Part shown: positions 1-9,477 of the stretch, piece after piece
Layout: each line of letters starts with the position of its first letter
Numbering within the stretch: position 1 is the first letter of the stretch
DNA from: an uncultured Lachnospiraceae bacterium
Lineage (GTDB): Bacteria > Bacillota > Clostridia > Lachnospirales > Lachnospiraceae
Length of the DNA stretch: 64,000 nucleotides
Assembly: GCA_944381485.1 (NCBI GenBank)
Contig: CALWLI010000010.1
Location: 124,001-188,000 of the forward strand
Reading direction: 5' to 3'
Notes under the pieces: generated by a model
The model's database searches: none
The model's input: only the letters and a program-made list of their open reading frames with translations
Told to the model about the DNA's origin: nothing
Program-made: the position numbers and the translations under genes

Positions 1-45
1 GGGAAAGATTCCCGCCTGCTTATTTTTTAAACTTGAATCCGGCTT

Positions 46-687
46 TTATCTGTACGGATCCTCCGGATAAAGCTTATTCTTATAATAGCCTTCAGAGCAA
101 TACACAGCTGCCAGAGGATTGTGTCCTGTCACCCTGTCCTTTACCGCAAGTATGGTGACAGGGCTCTGTGCATATTTTATGAATAAAGTGTCATGTCCTA
201 CACAAAGTCCCAGTATTATATTGAAATCAGTCTTTGACTCATTTAGTACCTTAGCTTGCCCTACAGGGTTACACATGATCTCTGATTCAGGATCTCCGTT
301 TATTGTATCCTCGGGCTTAAGACCCAAGTCCGCCTTCGGGTGGGCTCCGTTTTTGCATATGACTGAGATGACCTCAAAGCCATTGTACTCCAGCACCTTT
401 GTCACCACCCGGGCCTCGTTTATAAAGCCGCTGCAGAAGGCAAGACCTATCTTCTTATAGTCGCAGCGATGCATGAACTTGATGATCTCAACAAGTCTTG
501 TGTCCTCACAGTAGCCTCCGGCCTCCACGCAGGCGGCATTTAAAGCTATAGCTTTGGTCTCGGCATCCCCATATTTCTCCATGGCCTCAGCCTGAAGTTT
601 CTCATTCCGGCTCGGGCAGTCCTTTAAGGTCCTTTCCAAATCTCCCTTGGTGCAGCCCAAAGCCCCGCATTTAGCACAGGTATACAT
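46..687 (-). CDS. DUF1847 family cysteine-rich protein
   Basis: This 213-residue cytosolic protein begins MYTCAKCG and carries a CxxC-x4-C pattern (C4, C7, C12), so an N-terminal metal site is likely. The body resembles the DUF1847 family of anaerobes, with conserved stretches around LAFCSGF, LGLCVGHDTLF and TGHNPLAA. The function of the family is not established. The ATG follows a G-rich Shine-Dalgarno (GGGGGATAAGAG). It lies 56 bp downstream of the phosphofructokinase gene on the same strand and may be read with it, but nothing else links the two. The family call is from memory of the pattern. Confidence 0.75.
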   Translation of the reverse strand: MYTCAKCGALGCTKGDLERTLKDCPSRNEKLQAEAMEKYGDAETKAIALNAACVEAGGYCEDTRLVEIIKFMHRCDYKKIGLAFCSGFINEARVVTKVLEYNGFEVISVICKNGAHPKADLGLKPEDTINGDPESEIMCNPVGQAKVLNESKTDFNIILGLCVGHDTLFIKYAQSPVTILAVKDRVTGHNPLAAVYCSEGYYKNKLYPEDPYR

Positions 688-699
688 CTCTTATCCCCC

Positions 700-746
700 T
701 ATTTGTCTTTATAGCTATTTATCTTTATAGTTATTTATCTTTATTA
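700..746. repeat. Three tandem copies of a 16-bp AT-rich unit
   Basis: The unit TATTTATCTTTATAGT occurs three times head to tail at about 700-715, 716-731 and 732-746, with one substitution in the first copy and a truncated last copy. It fills the gap between the DUF1847 gene and the fruK stop codon. It looks like a slippage-type repeat with no evident function. Confidence 0.8.
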
Positions 747-1655
747 CTCTTTATCCATTCTTTCTCTGAGTTCATCTATATCTCTTTTTTCAGCAAAGCC
801 CTGAGAAAAGGCCCCGGCACTGCCTGAAGCAATACTGTACTTGAAGGCCTCCTCGTAGTCCCTGAAGTTTCGGTACGCATATATGAAGCCTGCCACCATG
901 GAGTCGCCTGCTCCCACCGCATTTACAGCTTTCCCATAAGGAGCCTTTTGGCTGTAGGTCCTCCCTTTTTCGTCTACAAGTATTCCTCCCCTTGCCCCAA
1001 GAGATACCAGTACATTTGCCGCGCCTTTCTCGTGAAGCTCCATTGCCGCCTCTGTTATCTCCTCCTTAGTCTCAAGCTCTCTTCCCGTTATCTCGGAGAG
1101 CTCATGGAGGTTCGGCTTTATCAAAAAGGGCTTTGCCTCCAAAACATTTAAAAGGAGCTCTCCGGTGGCGTCCACAACTATGGGAACCTTTTTTTCCGAC
1201 AGCCTTATCATAAGGTCCCTGTAGACGGAGTCTGAGACAGAAGCTTGTACACTGCCCGCCAATACAAGCATGTCTCCATCTGAAAGCCTGTCCAGCTTTT
1301 CCGAGAGCAGCTTAAGGGATGCCTCGTCTATGTCAGGTCCTCTCCCGTTTATCTCTGTGCCCTCTATGTCGGAGAGCTTTATGTTTATCCTTGAGATACC
1401 CTTTTTGAGCTCAATAAAATCCGTTTTGAGTCCGTTTTCCAGAAGGCGTCTTTCTATCTCTTTTCCCGTAAATCCTGCTATAAAGCCGAGAGCTGTATTT
1501 TCCACGCCCAGATTGTTGAGGACCCGTGAGACATTTATCCCCTTGCCTCCGGCAAAGATCCGCTCCCTCTCTGTCCTGTTTGTCTTTCCCTCCTCAAAAT
1601 CCTTCACCGAGACTATATAGTCAAGGGCAGGATTAAAAGTAACCGTATATATCAT
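744..1655 (-). CDS. fruK: 1-phosphofructokinase (PfkB family)
   Basis: A 303-residue ribokinase/PfkB sugar kinase. The N-terminal signature GGKGINVSRVL lies at about residues 36-46 and the C-terminal motif NAVGAGDSMVAG at 245-256, with the catalytic aspartate at about 251. Its start (MIYTVTFNPALDYIV) is typical of the 1-phosphofructokinase/tagatose-6-phosphate kinase branch, which phosphorylates a sugar phosphate with ATP for glycolysis. AGGAGGACAGCCAC precedes the ATG. No fructose PTS gene or FruR regulator is adjacent, which is unusual for fruK, so tagatose-6-phosphate kinase cannot be excluded. Confidence 0.85.
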   Translation of the reverse strand: MIYTVTFNPALDYIVSVKDFEEGKTNRTERERIFAGGKGINVSRVLNNLGVENTALGFIAGFTGKEIERRLLENGLKTDFIELKKGISRINIKLSDIEGTEINGRGPDIDEASLKLLSEKLDRLSDGDMLVLAGSVQASVSDSVYRDLMIRLSEKKVPIVVDATGELLLNVLEAKPFLIKPNLHELSEITGRELETKEEITEAAMELHEKGAANVLVSLGARGGILVDEKGRTYSQKAPYGKAVNAVGAGDSMVAGFIYAYRNFRDYEEAFKYSIASGSAGAFSQGFAEKRDIDELRERMDKE

Positions 1656-1813
1656 GTGGCTGTCCTCCTTAATGCTAAATCAGGTCTTAATCCATTAAAG
1701 CACATATGCCCGATGTAGGCAATAACTCAGTTCATTTTACTCTAATTATTAATATTTATACAAAGTTACTTTTTATTATAAATTCCTTCACATTTTTTCA
1801 GCAATTTAAAACA

Positions 1814-1842
1814 TTGACAAATTTTGCACAAATGTATAATAT
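1814..1842 (+). promoter_or_regulatory. Sigma-A promoter for the decarboxylase subunit genes
   Basis: TTGACA at 1814-1819 is followed by TATAAT at 1835-1840 (15-bp spacing) or TAATAT at 1837-1842 (17-bp spacing), about 50 bp upstream of the oadB-like start. Confidence 0.6.
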
Positions 1843-1894
1843 TTTTCTGACTGAATAATATATCGGAATAAAATGCATAGGAGGTAGCTTGAAA

Positions 1895-3031
1895 ATGCAG
1901 AGCTTAAGCTTTCTGTGGGAGGGCATAATGGCAGTCACCCCGCAGCAATTGATTATGTATGCAGTAGGTATCGCTCTTATTTTTCTGGCGATAAAGAAAA
2001 ACTATGAGCCCTCTCTCCTTCTGCCCATGGGATTCGGTGCCATACTGGTAAATCTTCCCATGTCAGCCGCAGTTAATCAGGTGATGACGGGTGTCGGAGA
2101 GACTCACGGTATAATCCAATGGCTTTTCGAGACAGGCATAGAGGCATCAGAGGCCTTCCCTCTTCTCCTCTTCATAGGTATAGGAGCCATGATAGACTTC
2201 GGTCCACTGCTCTCAAACCCCAAAATGTTCCTTTTCGGCGCTGCCGCCCAGTTCGGCATATTTTTCACCATAGTTTTTGCGGTCCTTCTGGGATTTGATC
2301 TCAAGGATGCGGCCTCCATAGGTATTATAGGTGCCGCTGACGGTCCCACCTCCATACTGGTGTCTCAGGTCCTCAACTCAAACTATATAGGGCCTATAGC
2401 CGTGGCAGCCTACTCATATATGGCTCTCGTTCCCATAGTTCAGCCTTTAGCCATAAAGGCTGTAACAACAAAAAAGGAAAGGCAAATAAGGATGCCCTAC
2501 AGCGAAAACAAGGTCTCCAGGGCCTCCAAGATAGCCTTCCCCATAATAGTTACCTTCATTGCAGGCTTTGTCGCCCCCGACTCCATATCCCTTGTGGGAA
2601 TGATAATGTTCGGAAATCTCATAAGAGAGTGCGGCTGCCTGAATACACTCTCTCAGACAGCTCAGGACGGCCTGGCAAATCTCATTACACTGCTTCTCGG
2701 AATAACCATTTCCTTCAGTATGAGAGCCGAGCAGTTCGTGCAGCCCACAACTATACTTATAATGGCTCTGGGGCTTTTTGCCTTTGTATTTGACACCATA
2801 GGCGGATGCCTCCTTGCAAAGCTCATAAATATCTTTTCAAAGCAGAAAATAAACCCCATGGTGGGAGCTGCCGGAATATCAGCCTTTCCCATGTCCTCAA
2901 GAGTTATCCAAAAGCTTGGTCTTGAAGCCGACCCCACAAACCATCTGCTTATGCACGCAGTCGGGGCAAATGTGTCAGGACAGATAGCCTCCGCCGTAGC
3001 CGGAGGCATAATCCTGGGATTTTTCAGATAA
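1895..3031 (+). CDS. Sodium ion-translocating decarboxylase beta subunit
   Basis: A polytopic membrane protein of 378 residues in the OadB/GcdB/MmdB family, the subunit that couples decarboxylation of carboxybiotin to sodium export. Family hallmarks are visible: FIGIGAMIDFGPLL, the GAADGPTS motif in a re-entrant segment, and NLIRECGCLNTLSQTAQDGLAN. The ATG at 1895 has GGAGG ten bases upstream and is preferred to an in-frame TTG at 1889. A small gamma-like membrane peptide follows 26 bp downstream. No alpha (carboxyltransferase) or biotin carrier gene is in this window, so the substrate (oxaloacetate, glutaconyl-CoA, methylmalonyl-CoA or other) cannot be told. Confidence 0.9.
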   Translation: MQSLSFLWEGIMAVTPQQLIMYAVGIALIFLAIKKNYEPSLLLPMGFGAILVNLPMSAAVNQVMTGVGETHGIIQWLFETGIEASEAFPLLLFIGIGAMIDFGPLLSNPKMFLFGAAAQFGIFFTIVFAVLLGFDLKDAASIGIIGAADGPTSILVSQVLNSNYIGPIAVAAYSYMALVPIVQPLAIKAVTTKKERQIRMPYSENKVSRASKIAFPIIVTFIAGFVAPDSISLVGMIMFGNLIRECGCLNTLSQTAQDGLANLITLLLGITISFSMRAEQFVQPTTILIMALGLFAFVFDTIGGCLLAKLINIFSKQKINPMVGAAGISAFPMSSRVIQKLGLEADPTNHLLMHAVGANVSGQIASAVAGGIILGFFR

Positions 3032-3057
3032 AAGGCTGTTTGAAGAAAGGAAATGAT

Positions 3058-3174
3058 ATGGAACAGAATCTTATAACCGCTTTGAATATGATGTGGCAGG
3101 GAATGCTTGGACTCTTTGTAGTCATGGGGCTTATAGCTGTCATAGTATTCATTATGATAAAGACGGATAAATAA
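3058..3174 (+). CDS. OadG-like small transporter subunit (38 aa)
   Basis: A short ORF of 38 residues starts MEQNLITALNMMWQGMLG and continues with one hydrophobic helix (about residues 17-34) before a charged end, IKTDK. GAAGAAAGGAAA sits just upstream of the ATG. Size, single helix and position directly after the beta subunit match the reduced OadG (gamma) subunits that assemble sodium-pumping decarboxylases. It lacks the long linker and C-terminal metal-binding tail of classical OadG. Its gene ends 24 bp from the convergent dapL stop. Confidence 0.75.
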   Translation: MEQNLITALNMMWQGMLGLFVVMGLIAVIVFIMIKTDK

Positions 3175-3198
3175 TTTTAGAATTTTTAAAGACTGTCA

Positions 3199-4383
3199 TT
3201 ATTTCAAAACAGATCTCAGTCTTACAGCAGCTTCCTCTGTCTCCCTCGGATCTGCGAAGGAGGAGAGACGAAAGAAGTTTTCACCACAGGCTCCGAAACC
3301 TATGCCGGGAGTTCCGACTATCTGCGCCTTGTAAAGCAGGAAGTCAAAAAACTCCCGGCTTTTCATACTGTCGGGGCACTCCATCCAAATATATGGAGCA
3401 TTCTTTCCTCCGAAATATCTTATATTACACTCATTCAGGGCTTCCATAATTACCTTTGCATTATCCTTATAGACCTTTATGTTTTCTCTGATCTCCTCCT
3501 GCCCCTCCGATGAGAACACAGCCTCCCCGCCTCTTTGTATGATATAGGATACTCCGTTTGTCTTTGTAGTACGGTTTCTTACCCACATGGAATTGAGATT
3601 CATACCTCCTCTTGAGAGAGCTTTCGGAATAACAGTATATCCGAGCCTTGTTCCGGTAAAGCCTGCGGTCTTTGAGAAGGAGCATATCTCTATGGCACAG
3701 TTTTCAGCCCCCTCTATCTCAAATATACTCCTCGGAAGCTCCTCTTCCTCTATGAAGGCCTCATAAGCGGCGTCAAAAATAATTACCGCTCCTCTTCTAT
3801 TGGCAAAATCCACCCATTTTCTCAGCAGTTCTTTTGAATAGACAGCCCCTGTGGGATTATTGGGTGAGCATATGTATATAATATCAGCCTCCGGCTCATT
3901 CTCAGGATCAGCCAAAAAGCCTGTCTCCTTGCCTGTGGAAAGATGTATTATCTCTCTTCCCGCCATAATATTTGCATCCACATATGCAGGATATGCAGGT
4001 TCCTGTACAAGAGCCTTTGCCCTCCTGTCAAAGAGGTCGATAATGGCTCCCAGCTCGTCTGAAGCTCCGGAGGATATAAATATCTCCTCCGTCGATAATT
4101 CTATCCCCCTTTTTCTGTAATGATCCGCGACAGCCTCCCGCAAGAACCCGGCCCCACACTCCGGCATATACCCGTGGAAGCTCTCTTTCTTTGACTGATC
4201 ATCTACAGCTCTGTGTAATGCTTTTATGACGGCATTACACAGGGGCAAAGAAACATCACCTATCCCCATCCTGAAGATATGTTTTTCAGGATTTAATCTC
4301 TCATAGGCAGAAACCTTTTTTGCGATCTCCGCAAACAAGTAGGATTCCTTAAGCTTCAGATAATTCTCATTCATAGCTATCAT
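3199..4383 (-). CDS. dapL: LL-diaminopimelate aminotransferase
   Basis: A fold-type I PLP aminotransferase of 394 residues. ICSPNNPTGA lies near residues 171-180, and the PLP lysine is K238 in SFSKTAGFTGTRLGY. The GYMPECGAGFLREAVA and FFRLSSF segments fit DapL, which converts tetrahydrodipicolinate directly to LL-diaminopimelate using glutamate as amino donor. The gene overlaps the dapF stop by four bases (ATGA), so the two are translationally coupled, and DapF uses the DapL product. Last gene of the glnN-asnB-carAB-dapF-dapL run. An internal ATG at codon 4 is an alternative start. Confidence 0.93.
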   Translation of the reverse strand: MIAMNENYLKLKESYLFAEIAKKVSAYERLNPEKHIFRMGIGDVSLPLCNAVIKALHRAVDDQSKKESFHGYMPECGAGFLREAVADHYRKRGIELSTEEIFISSGASDELGAIIDLFDRRAKALVQEPAYPAYVDANIMAGREIIHLSTGKETGFLADPENEPEADIIYICSPNNPTGAVYSKELLRKWVDFANRRGAVIIFDAAYEAFIEEEELPRSIFEIEGAENCAIEICSFSKTAGFTGTRLGYTVIPKALSRGGMNLNSMWVRNRTTKTNGVSYIIQRGGEAVFSSEGQEEIRENIKVYKDNAKVIMEALNECNIRYFGGKNAPYIWMECPDSMKSREFFDFLLYKAQIVGTPGIGFGACGENFFRLSSFADPRETEEAAVRLRSVLK

Positions 4384-5171
4384 ATTTCTATCTCCCCCTC
4401 ATATACTGTGTTTGCAGGTCCTGTCATCACTATCTCCCCGGCATTATCTGTACTGATATTTAATACTCCCCCGTCAAGGATCACGGAGACGGAGGATTCA
4501 TGATCGCATAATCCTCTTTTTATGGCGGCAGCTGATGCGGCGCAGGCTCCGGTTCCGCAAGCCATAGTGATGCCGCTTCCTCGCTCCCAAACTTTTAGCC
4601 TGAGCTTATTTCCGGAAAAGGCTTTTACGAACTCCACGTTTATCCCGTCGGGAAAGGCGCTGTTCGATTCTATCTGCCTCCCCAGATCTCCGACAGGAAC
4701 GGAGTCAATATCATCCACAAAAACAACAGAGTGGGGATTTCCGACAGATACATAATTGTAGTGTATTTCCCTGTCCGAAATATAAAGTGTCCTCTCTTCC
4801 TCTACCTTGGCCTGTCCCATGTCCACTGAGACATTTTTAACTCTTCCTTCCTCTGTGAAAAGCCTTATATTCCTGATTCCTGAAAGTGTGGCTATGCTGA
4901 GCTCAGTCTTTTTTGTATATCCCTTATCATATACATACTTGCCCACACACCTTATTCCGTTTCCGCACATTTTTGCCTCGCTTCCGTCAGCGTTAAATAT
5001 GCGCATACTGAAATCAGCACTGTCCGTCGGATATATGTAGATCATTCCGTCTGCTCCCGGCCCGAAATGGCGGTCGGAAAGTCTCCTTGAAAGTTCCATA
5101 ACATTATCAGGTACAGGACCATAGACATAGAGATAGTCATTTCCAAGTCCCTCCATCTTTGTAAACCGCAT
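4380..5171 (-). CDS. dapF: Diaminopimelate epimerase
   Basis: A 263-residue cofactor-independent racemase that interconverts LL- and meso-diaminopimelate for lysine and peptidoglycan. The two catalytic cysteines are visible: C69 in MCGNGIRCVG and C205 in GSGITMACGTGAC. Length is normal for DapF. GGAGGTGATTTC precedes the ATG, which lies 11 bp after the carB stop. Placing dapF and dapL behind carbamoyl phosphate synthase is unusual, but the glutamate-consuming DapL step fits the nitrogen theme of the operon. Confidence 0.95.
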   Translation of the reverse strand: MRFTKMEGLGNDYLYVYGPVPDNVMELSRRLSDRHFGPGADGMIYIYPTDSADFSMRIFNADGSEAKMCGNGIRCVGKYVYDKGYTKKTELSIATLSGIRNIRLFTEEGRVKNVSVDMGQAKVEEERTLYISDREIHYNYVSVGNPHSVVFVDDIDSVPVGDLGRQIESNSAFPDGINVEFVKAFSGNKLRLKVWERGSGITMACGTGACAASAAAIKRGLCDHESSVSVILDGGVLNISTDNAGEIVMTGPANTVYEGEIEI

Positions 5172-5182
5172 GAAATCACCTC

Positions 5183-8100
5183 CTATATTTCGTCTATAGT
5201 GGAGATCCCTATATTAAGCTCCTCCAAAACATCAAGTAGCATCCTCACTGTGTCAAGGGAGGTCATAATGCTTATATTGTTTTTGGCAGCACATCTCCTG
5301 AGAAGCTCACCATCCCCGTAGTGCTTTCCCGAGAGTACAGCTCGTGTATTTATCACATAACTGACATGACCACGGCTTAGTGAATCCAACATCTCGCTGC
5401 TGCCCTCACTCGGTTTTTTCAGTATCCTTGTTCTTATACCCGCAGCCTTAAGGTACTCTCCCGTGAGAGAAGTGGCCTCTATATTAAATCCCATATCGTA
5501 AAACCGCTTTACCAAGGGCAGGGTCTCGGCCTTGTCCTCATCTGCAACGCTGACCATTACTGTCCCATAATTCGGGAGCTTCAATCCTGATGCCAGCATA
5601 GCCTTGTACATGGCCCTATGAAGCATTCTGTCATATCCTATGGCTTCCCCTGTGGACTTCATCTCAGGGGAGAGATAGGTATCCATTCCGCTGAGCTTTG
5701 AAAAGGAGAATGCGGGAACTTTTACGTAAAAGCTTTTTTTCTCCTTATGGCAGACATCATTTATTCCCTGCTCTCTCAGTTTTTCCCCAAGCATACATTT
5801 TGCGGCTATATCCGCTATGCCGAGACCTGTCGCCTTAGAGAGAAAAGGAACTGTTCTCGAAGACCTGGGGTTTACCTCTATGACATAGACCCTGTCCTTC
5901 TTGTCAACTATAAATTGAATGTTGAAGAGTCCGACTATACCTATTCCCAATCCGAGCCTTTGAGTATAGTCCATAATAGTATCTTTTACATTTTGGGAGA
6001 TACTGTAAGCCGGGTAGACACTGATGGAATCCCCTGAATGTATGCCGGTGCGCTCAACAAGCTCCATGATGCCCGGAATGAATACCTTCTCTCCGTCGCA
6101 TATGGCATCCACCTCAAGCTCTTTTCCTGCTATATATTTGTCCACCAAAACAGGGTTTTCCTCGTCCACTGCTATGGCTGAACTCAAGTATTTTCCAAGC
6201 TCTGGCTCCCCCGCAACTATCTGCATTGCTCTTCCTCCCAGGACATAGCCGGGTCGAACAAGGACCGGATAGCCTATACTTTCCGCTGCGGCGACTCCCT
6301 CCTCCACAGATGTCACTGTCCTTCCCTCGGGCTGAGGTATGCCCATGGAAATAAGGAGATTTTCGAAGCTTTCTCTGCTCTCAGCCTTATCTATAGCCGA
6401 GCAATCTGTGCCTATTATCTTTACTCCTCTTTTTTCCAAAGATGCCGCCAGATTTATAGCTGTCTGTCCTCCAAGTGTGGCTATTACCCCCTCCGGATTT
6501 TCAAGTTCGATGACATTCATCACGTCTTCGGTGCACAGAGGCTCAAAATAGAGTTTGTCGGAGCAGGTATAGTCTGTGGAGACCGTCTCCGGATTATTGT
6601 TTATTATTATGGCTTCATAGCCCGAAGCCTTTATCGTCTTTACTGCATGTACCGAAGAATAATCAAATTCTATGCCTTGACCTATGCGTATAGGGCCTGA
6701 ACCTAATACTATCACCTTTTTCTTGTTTGAAACCCGGGACTCATTCTCATCCTCATAGGTGGAGTAAAAATAGGGAATATAGCTTTCAAACTCCGAGGCG
6801 CAGCTGTCTATCATCTTATATACAGGCATTATCCCCGCTTTTTTTCTCATATCGAATACAGCTTCCTCACCTATGCCCCAAAGCTCTCCCACCGCTCTGT
6901 CGCAAAAGCCCATCCTTTTTGCTCTTCTGAGTTCTTTTAAGTCAGCCCTGCTTTCTTTCAGTCTGTTCTCCTCAGAAATGATGTCGGATATTTTGTTCAA
7001 AAAGAAAGGATCTATGCCGGAGACATCCCTTATCTCTGAGACAGAAATGCCTCTTCTGATAAGCTCGGCCACAGCAAATATCCTGTCATCTCGCCCTTCT
7101 TTTACATAATTCAGGAGTCCCTCTTTGCTCACATTATCAAATTTAGGGCTGTACAGTCTGTAGTGTCCTGTCTCAAGAGAGCGGACAGCCTTCAGAAAAC
7201 TCTCCTCAAAGGTCCTTCCCACGCTCATAGTCTCTCCTGTAGCCTTCATGTGTGTGGAAAGTCTGTTATCCGCATCGGTGAACTTATCGAAGGGGAAGCG
7301 GGGCATCTTGGTCACAATGTAGTCGAGAGCCGGCTCAAAGGATGCAGGTGTGTTGGCCAAGCTGATCTCATCAAGTCTCATGCCCACACTTATCTTTGCA
7401 GAGACGGCGGCGATCGGATACCCGCTTGCCTTTGAGGCCAGAGCTGAGGATCTGGATACTCTGGGATTTACCTCTATAAGGTAATAATTAAAGGAATTGG
7501 GATCCAAGGCAAACTGGACATTGCATCCACCCTCTATTTTCAATGCTCTTATGACCTTGAGAGCGCTGTTTCTCAGCATCTGATATTCCCTGTCTGTAAG
7601 AGTCTGAGATGGGCATACTACGATGGAATCCCCTGTATGTATGCCTACAGGATCAAGGTTTTCCATGTTGCAGACAACTATGGCGGTATCATTTCCGTCT
7701 CTCATGACCTCATACTCTATCTCTTTATAGCCTCTTACACTTTTTTCTATCAGGACTTGACCTATGGGAGACAGGCTGAGAGCATTTTTCATTATACTTC
7801 TCAGTTCATTTTCGTTGTCGGCAAAGCCACCTCCTGTTCCTCCCAGAGTGAAGGCAGGCCTTATGACTACAGGATACCCTATCCTCTCTGCAGCCCTAAG
7901 TCCCTCCTCTGTTGTACAGGCCACCTCTGACGGCAGCACAGGCTCACCCAGCTCCTGACACAGCTCTTTAAAAAGTTCCCTGTCCTCTGCCCGCTCTATA
8001 CTTTCACTTCTTGTACCGAGAAGCTCTGTGTGACATTCCTCAAGCACTCCGGAATTCTTCAGCTCCATAGCCAAATTAAGGCCGGTCTGTCCTCCCATTG

Positions 8101-8365
8101 CCGCAAGTATTCCCTGAGGACGTTCAAGACGTATTACCTTTGCAACAAATTCTGCAGTCAAAGGTTCCATATATACCTTGTCCGCGATGCTGTTGTCTGT
8201 CATTATAGTGGCAGGATTGGAGTTGCACAAAACCACTTTATAGCCCTCTTCCCTTAAGGCAAGACAGGCCTGAGTGCCGGAATAGTCAAACTCCGCAGCC
8301 TGTCCTATAACTATCGGTCCTGAGCCAATCACAAGTATTTTTTTAATGTCCCTTCTCTTAGGCAT
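5183..8365 (-). CDS. carB: Carbamoyl phosphate synthase large subunit
   Basis: A full-length 1060-residue CarB with two homologous ATP-grasp halves. The first begins KKILVIGSGPIVIGQAAEFDYSG and the second KVIVLGSGPIRIGQGIEFDYSS near residue 550. The C-terminal region (about 930 onward) is the MGS-like allosteric domain. With CarA it makes carbamoyl phosphate from glutamine-derived ammonia, bicarbonate and two ATP for arginine and pyrimidines. The ATG overlaps the carA end by eight bases. Confidence 0.97.
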   Translation of the reverse strand: MPKRRDIKKILVIGSGPIVIGQAAEFDYSGTQACLALREEGYKVVLCNSNPATIMTDNSIADKVYMEPLTAEFVAKVIRLERPQGILAAMGGQTGLNLAMELKNSGVLEECHTELLGTRSESIERAEDRELFKELCQELGEPVLPSEVACTTEEGLRAAERIGYPVVIRPAFTLGGTGGGFADNENELRSIMKNALSLSPIGQVLIEKSVRGYKEIEYEVMRDGNDTAIVVCNMENLDPVGIHTGDSIVVCPSQTLTDREYQMLRNSALKVIRALKIEGGCNVQFALDPNSFNYYLIEVNPRVSRSSALASKASGYPIAAVSAKISVGMRLDEISLANTPASFEPALDYIVTKMPRFPFDKFTDADNRLSTHMKATGETMSVGRTFEESFLKAVRSLETGHYRLYSPKFDNVSKEGLLNYVKEGRDDRIFAVAELIRRGISVSEIRDVSGIDPFFLNKISDIISEENRLKESRADLKELRRAKRMGFCDRAVGELWGIGEEAVFDMRKKAGIMPVYKMIDSCASEFESYIPYFYSTYEDENESRVSNKKKVIVLGSGPIRIGQGIEFDYSSVHAVKTIKASGYEAIIINNNPETVSTDYTCSDKLYFEPLCTEDVMNVIELENPEGVIATLGGQTAINLAASLEKRGVKIIGTDCSAIDKAESRESFENLLISMGIPQPEGRTVTSVEEGVAAAESIGYPVLVRPGYVLGGRAMQIVAGEPELGKYLSSAIAVDEENPVLVDKYIAGKELEVDAICDGEKVFIPGIMELVERTGIHSGDSISVYPAYSISQNVKDTIMDYTQRLGLGIGIVGLFNIQFIVDKKDRVYVIEVNPRSSRTVPFLSKATGLGIADIAAKCMLGEKLREQGINDVCHKEKKSFYVKVPAFSFSKLSGMDTYLSPEMKSTGEAIGYDRMLHRAMYKAMLASGLKLPNYGTVMVSVADEDKAETLPLVKRFYDMGFNIEATSLTGEYLKAAGIRTRILKKPSEGSSEMLDSLSRGHVSYVINTRAVLSGKHYGDGELLRRCAAKNNISIMTSLDTVRMLLDVLEELNIGISTIDEI

Positions 8366-9455
8366 TGCTCCGCCCCTCCTCCATCATCTCAATAAATCTG
8401 TCAAAAAGATATTTGCTGTCCTGAGGTCCGGGGGCACTTTCCGGGTGGTACTGAACACTGAATACCCTGTCCCTTTCACATTTCATGCCTTCAACTGTAT
8501 TGTCCAAAATATTTATATGTGTTATCTCCAGGGGAGTTCCCTCAAGGCTTTCTTTTTCCACCGAGTAGGAGTGATTTTGGGAAGTGATCTCTATTCTTCC
8601 GTTCTCTGTATTCTTTACAGGATGATTCCCTCCGTGATGTCCGAACTTCAGCTTATAAGTCTTGGCGCCGTAGGCAAGGGCAATGATCTGATGCCCAAGG
8701 CATATGCCGAAGATGGGGACCATTCCTGCCAGTCTTCTCACTGTGTCTATGGTTTCCTTGGCATCCTCCGGATCTCCGGGACCGTTTGATATCAGTACTC
8801 CGTCAGGCCTCAAAGCCATGATCTCTTCAAAAGAGGTATTCCATGGCAAAAGTATCACCTTACAGGCCCTCATGTTCAGGGAACAAATTATATTTCTTTT
8901 TATCCCACAGTCAATGGCTGCCACAGTGTATTTGCTCTCCTTAGCAGGAAATACTTTCGCCTCCCTGCAGCTTACTTGAGAGACCATATCCCTCGGGAGC
9001 TTATATGCTTTCAGCCTCTCAAGGGCCTCTGAGTAATCTGTGTCAGCATCTGTTATCATGGCCCTCAGGCTCCCCAAATCCCTTATGGAGCGGGTGAGTT
9101 TTCTTGTATCTATGCCCTCTATTCCGGGGATTCCATGAAGCTTCATAACCTCGTGAAGAGTCTTGCTGCTCCTGAAGTTTGAAGGAATGTCATTGTATGT
9201 CCTCACTATAAGTGCCCCTATGGTAGGTCTTTCTGTCTCGTAGTCATCATTATTCATCCCATAGTTTCCTATAAGAGGATAAGTCATTACCACAGCTTGT
9301 CCTGTGTATGAGGGATCCGACAGTATCTCCTGATATCCTGCCATCGAAGTGTTGAATACCAACTCACAAAAGCATTCCCTCGAAGCCCCGAAGCCGTATC
9401 CCCGATATTCATCTCCATTCTCCAAAATGATCTTTCTTTCAGGTCCTTTTTCCAT
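8358..9455 (-). CDS. carA: Carbamoyl phosphate synthase small (glutaminase) subunit
   Basis: A 365-residue CarA. After the N-terminal domain comes a class I glutamine amidotransferase with ISNGPGDP, the nucleophile elbow FGICLGHQ (Cys about 252) and the catalytic His/Glu in VQYHPES. The start MEKGPERKIILENG (ATG at 9455) is chosen because GAAAGAGG lies seven bases upstream. A longer frame exists but would run into the asnB coding end. The start is 22 bp after the asnB stop, consistent with one transcript. Confidence 0.95.
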   Translation of the reverse strand: MEKGPERKIILENGDEYRGYGFGASRECFCELVFNTSMAGYQEILSDPSYTGQAVVMTYPLIGNYGMNNDDYETERPTIGALIVRTYNDIPSNFRSSKTLHEVMKLHGIPGIEGIDTRKLTRSIRDLGSLRAMITDADTDYSEALERLKAYKLPRDMVSQVSCREAKVFPAKESKYTVAAIDCGIKRNIICSLNMRACKVILLPWNTSFEEIMALRPDGVLISNGPGDPEDAKETIDTVRRLAGMVPIFGICLGHQIIALAYGAKTYKLKFGHHGGNHPVKNTENGRIEITSQNHSYSVEKESLEGTPLEITHINILDNTVEGMKCERDRVFSVQYHPESAPGPQDSKYLFDRFIEMMEEGRSNA

Positions 9456-9477
9456 TGTCACGCCTCTTTCATCTGAA

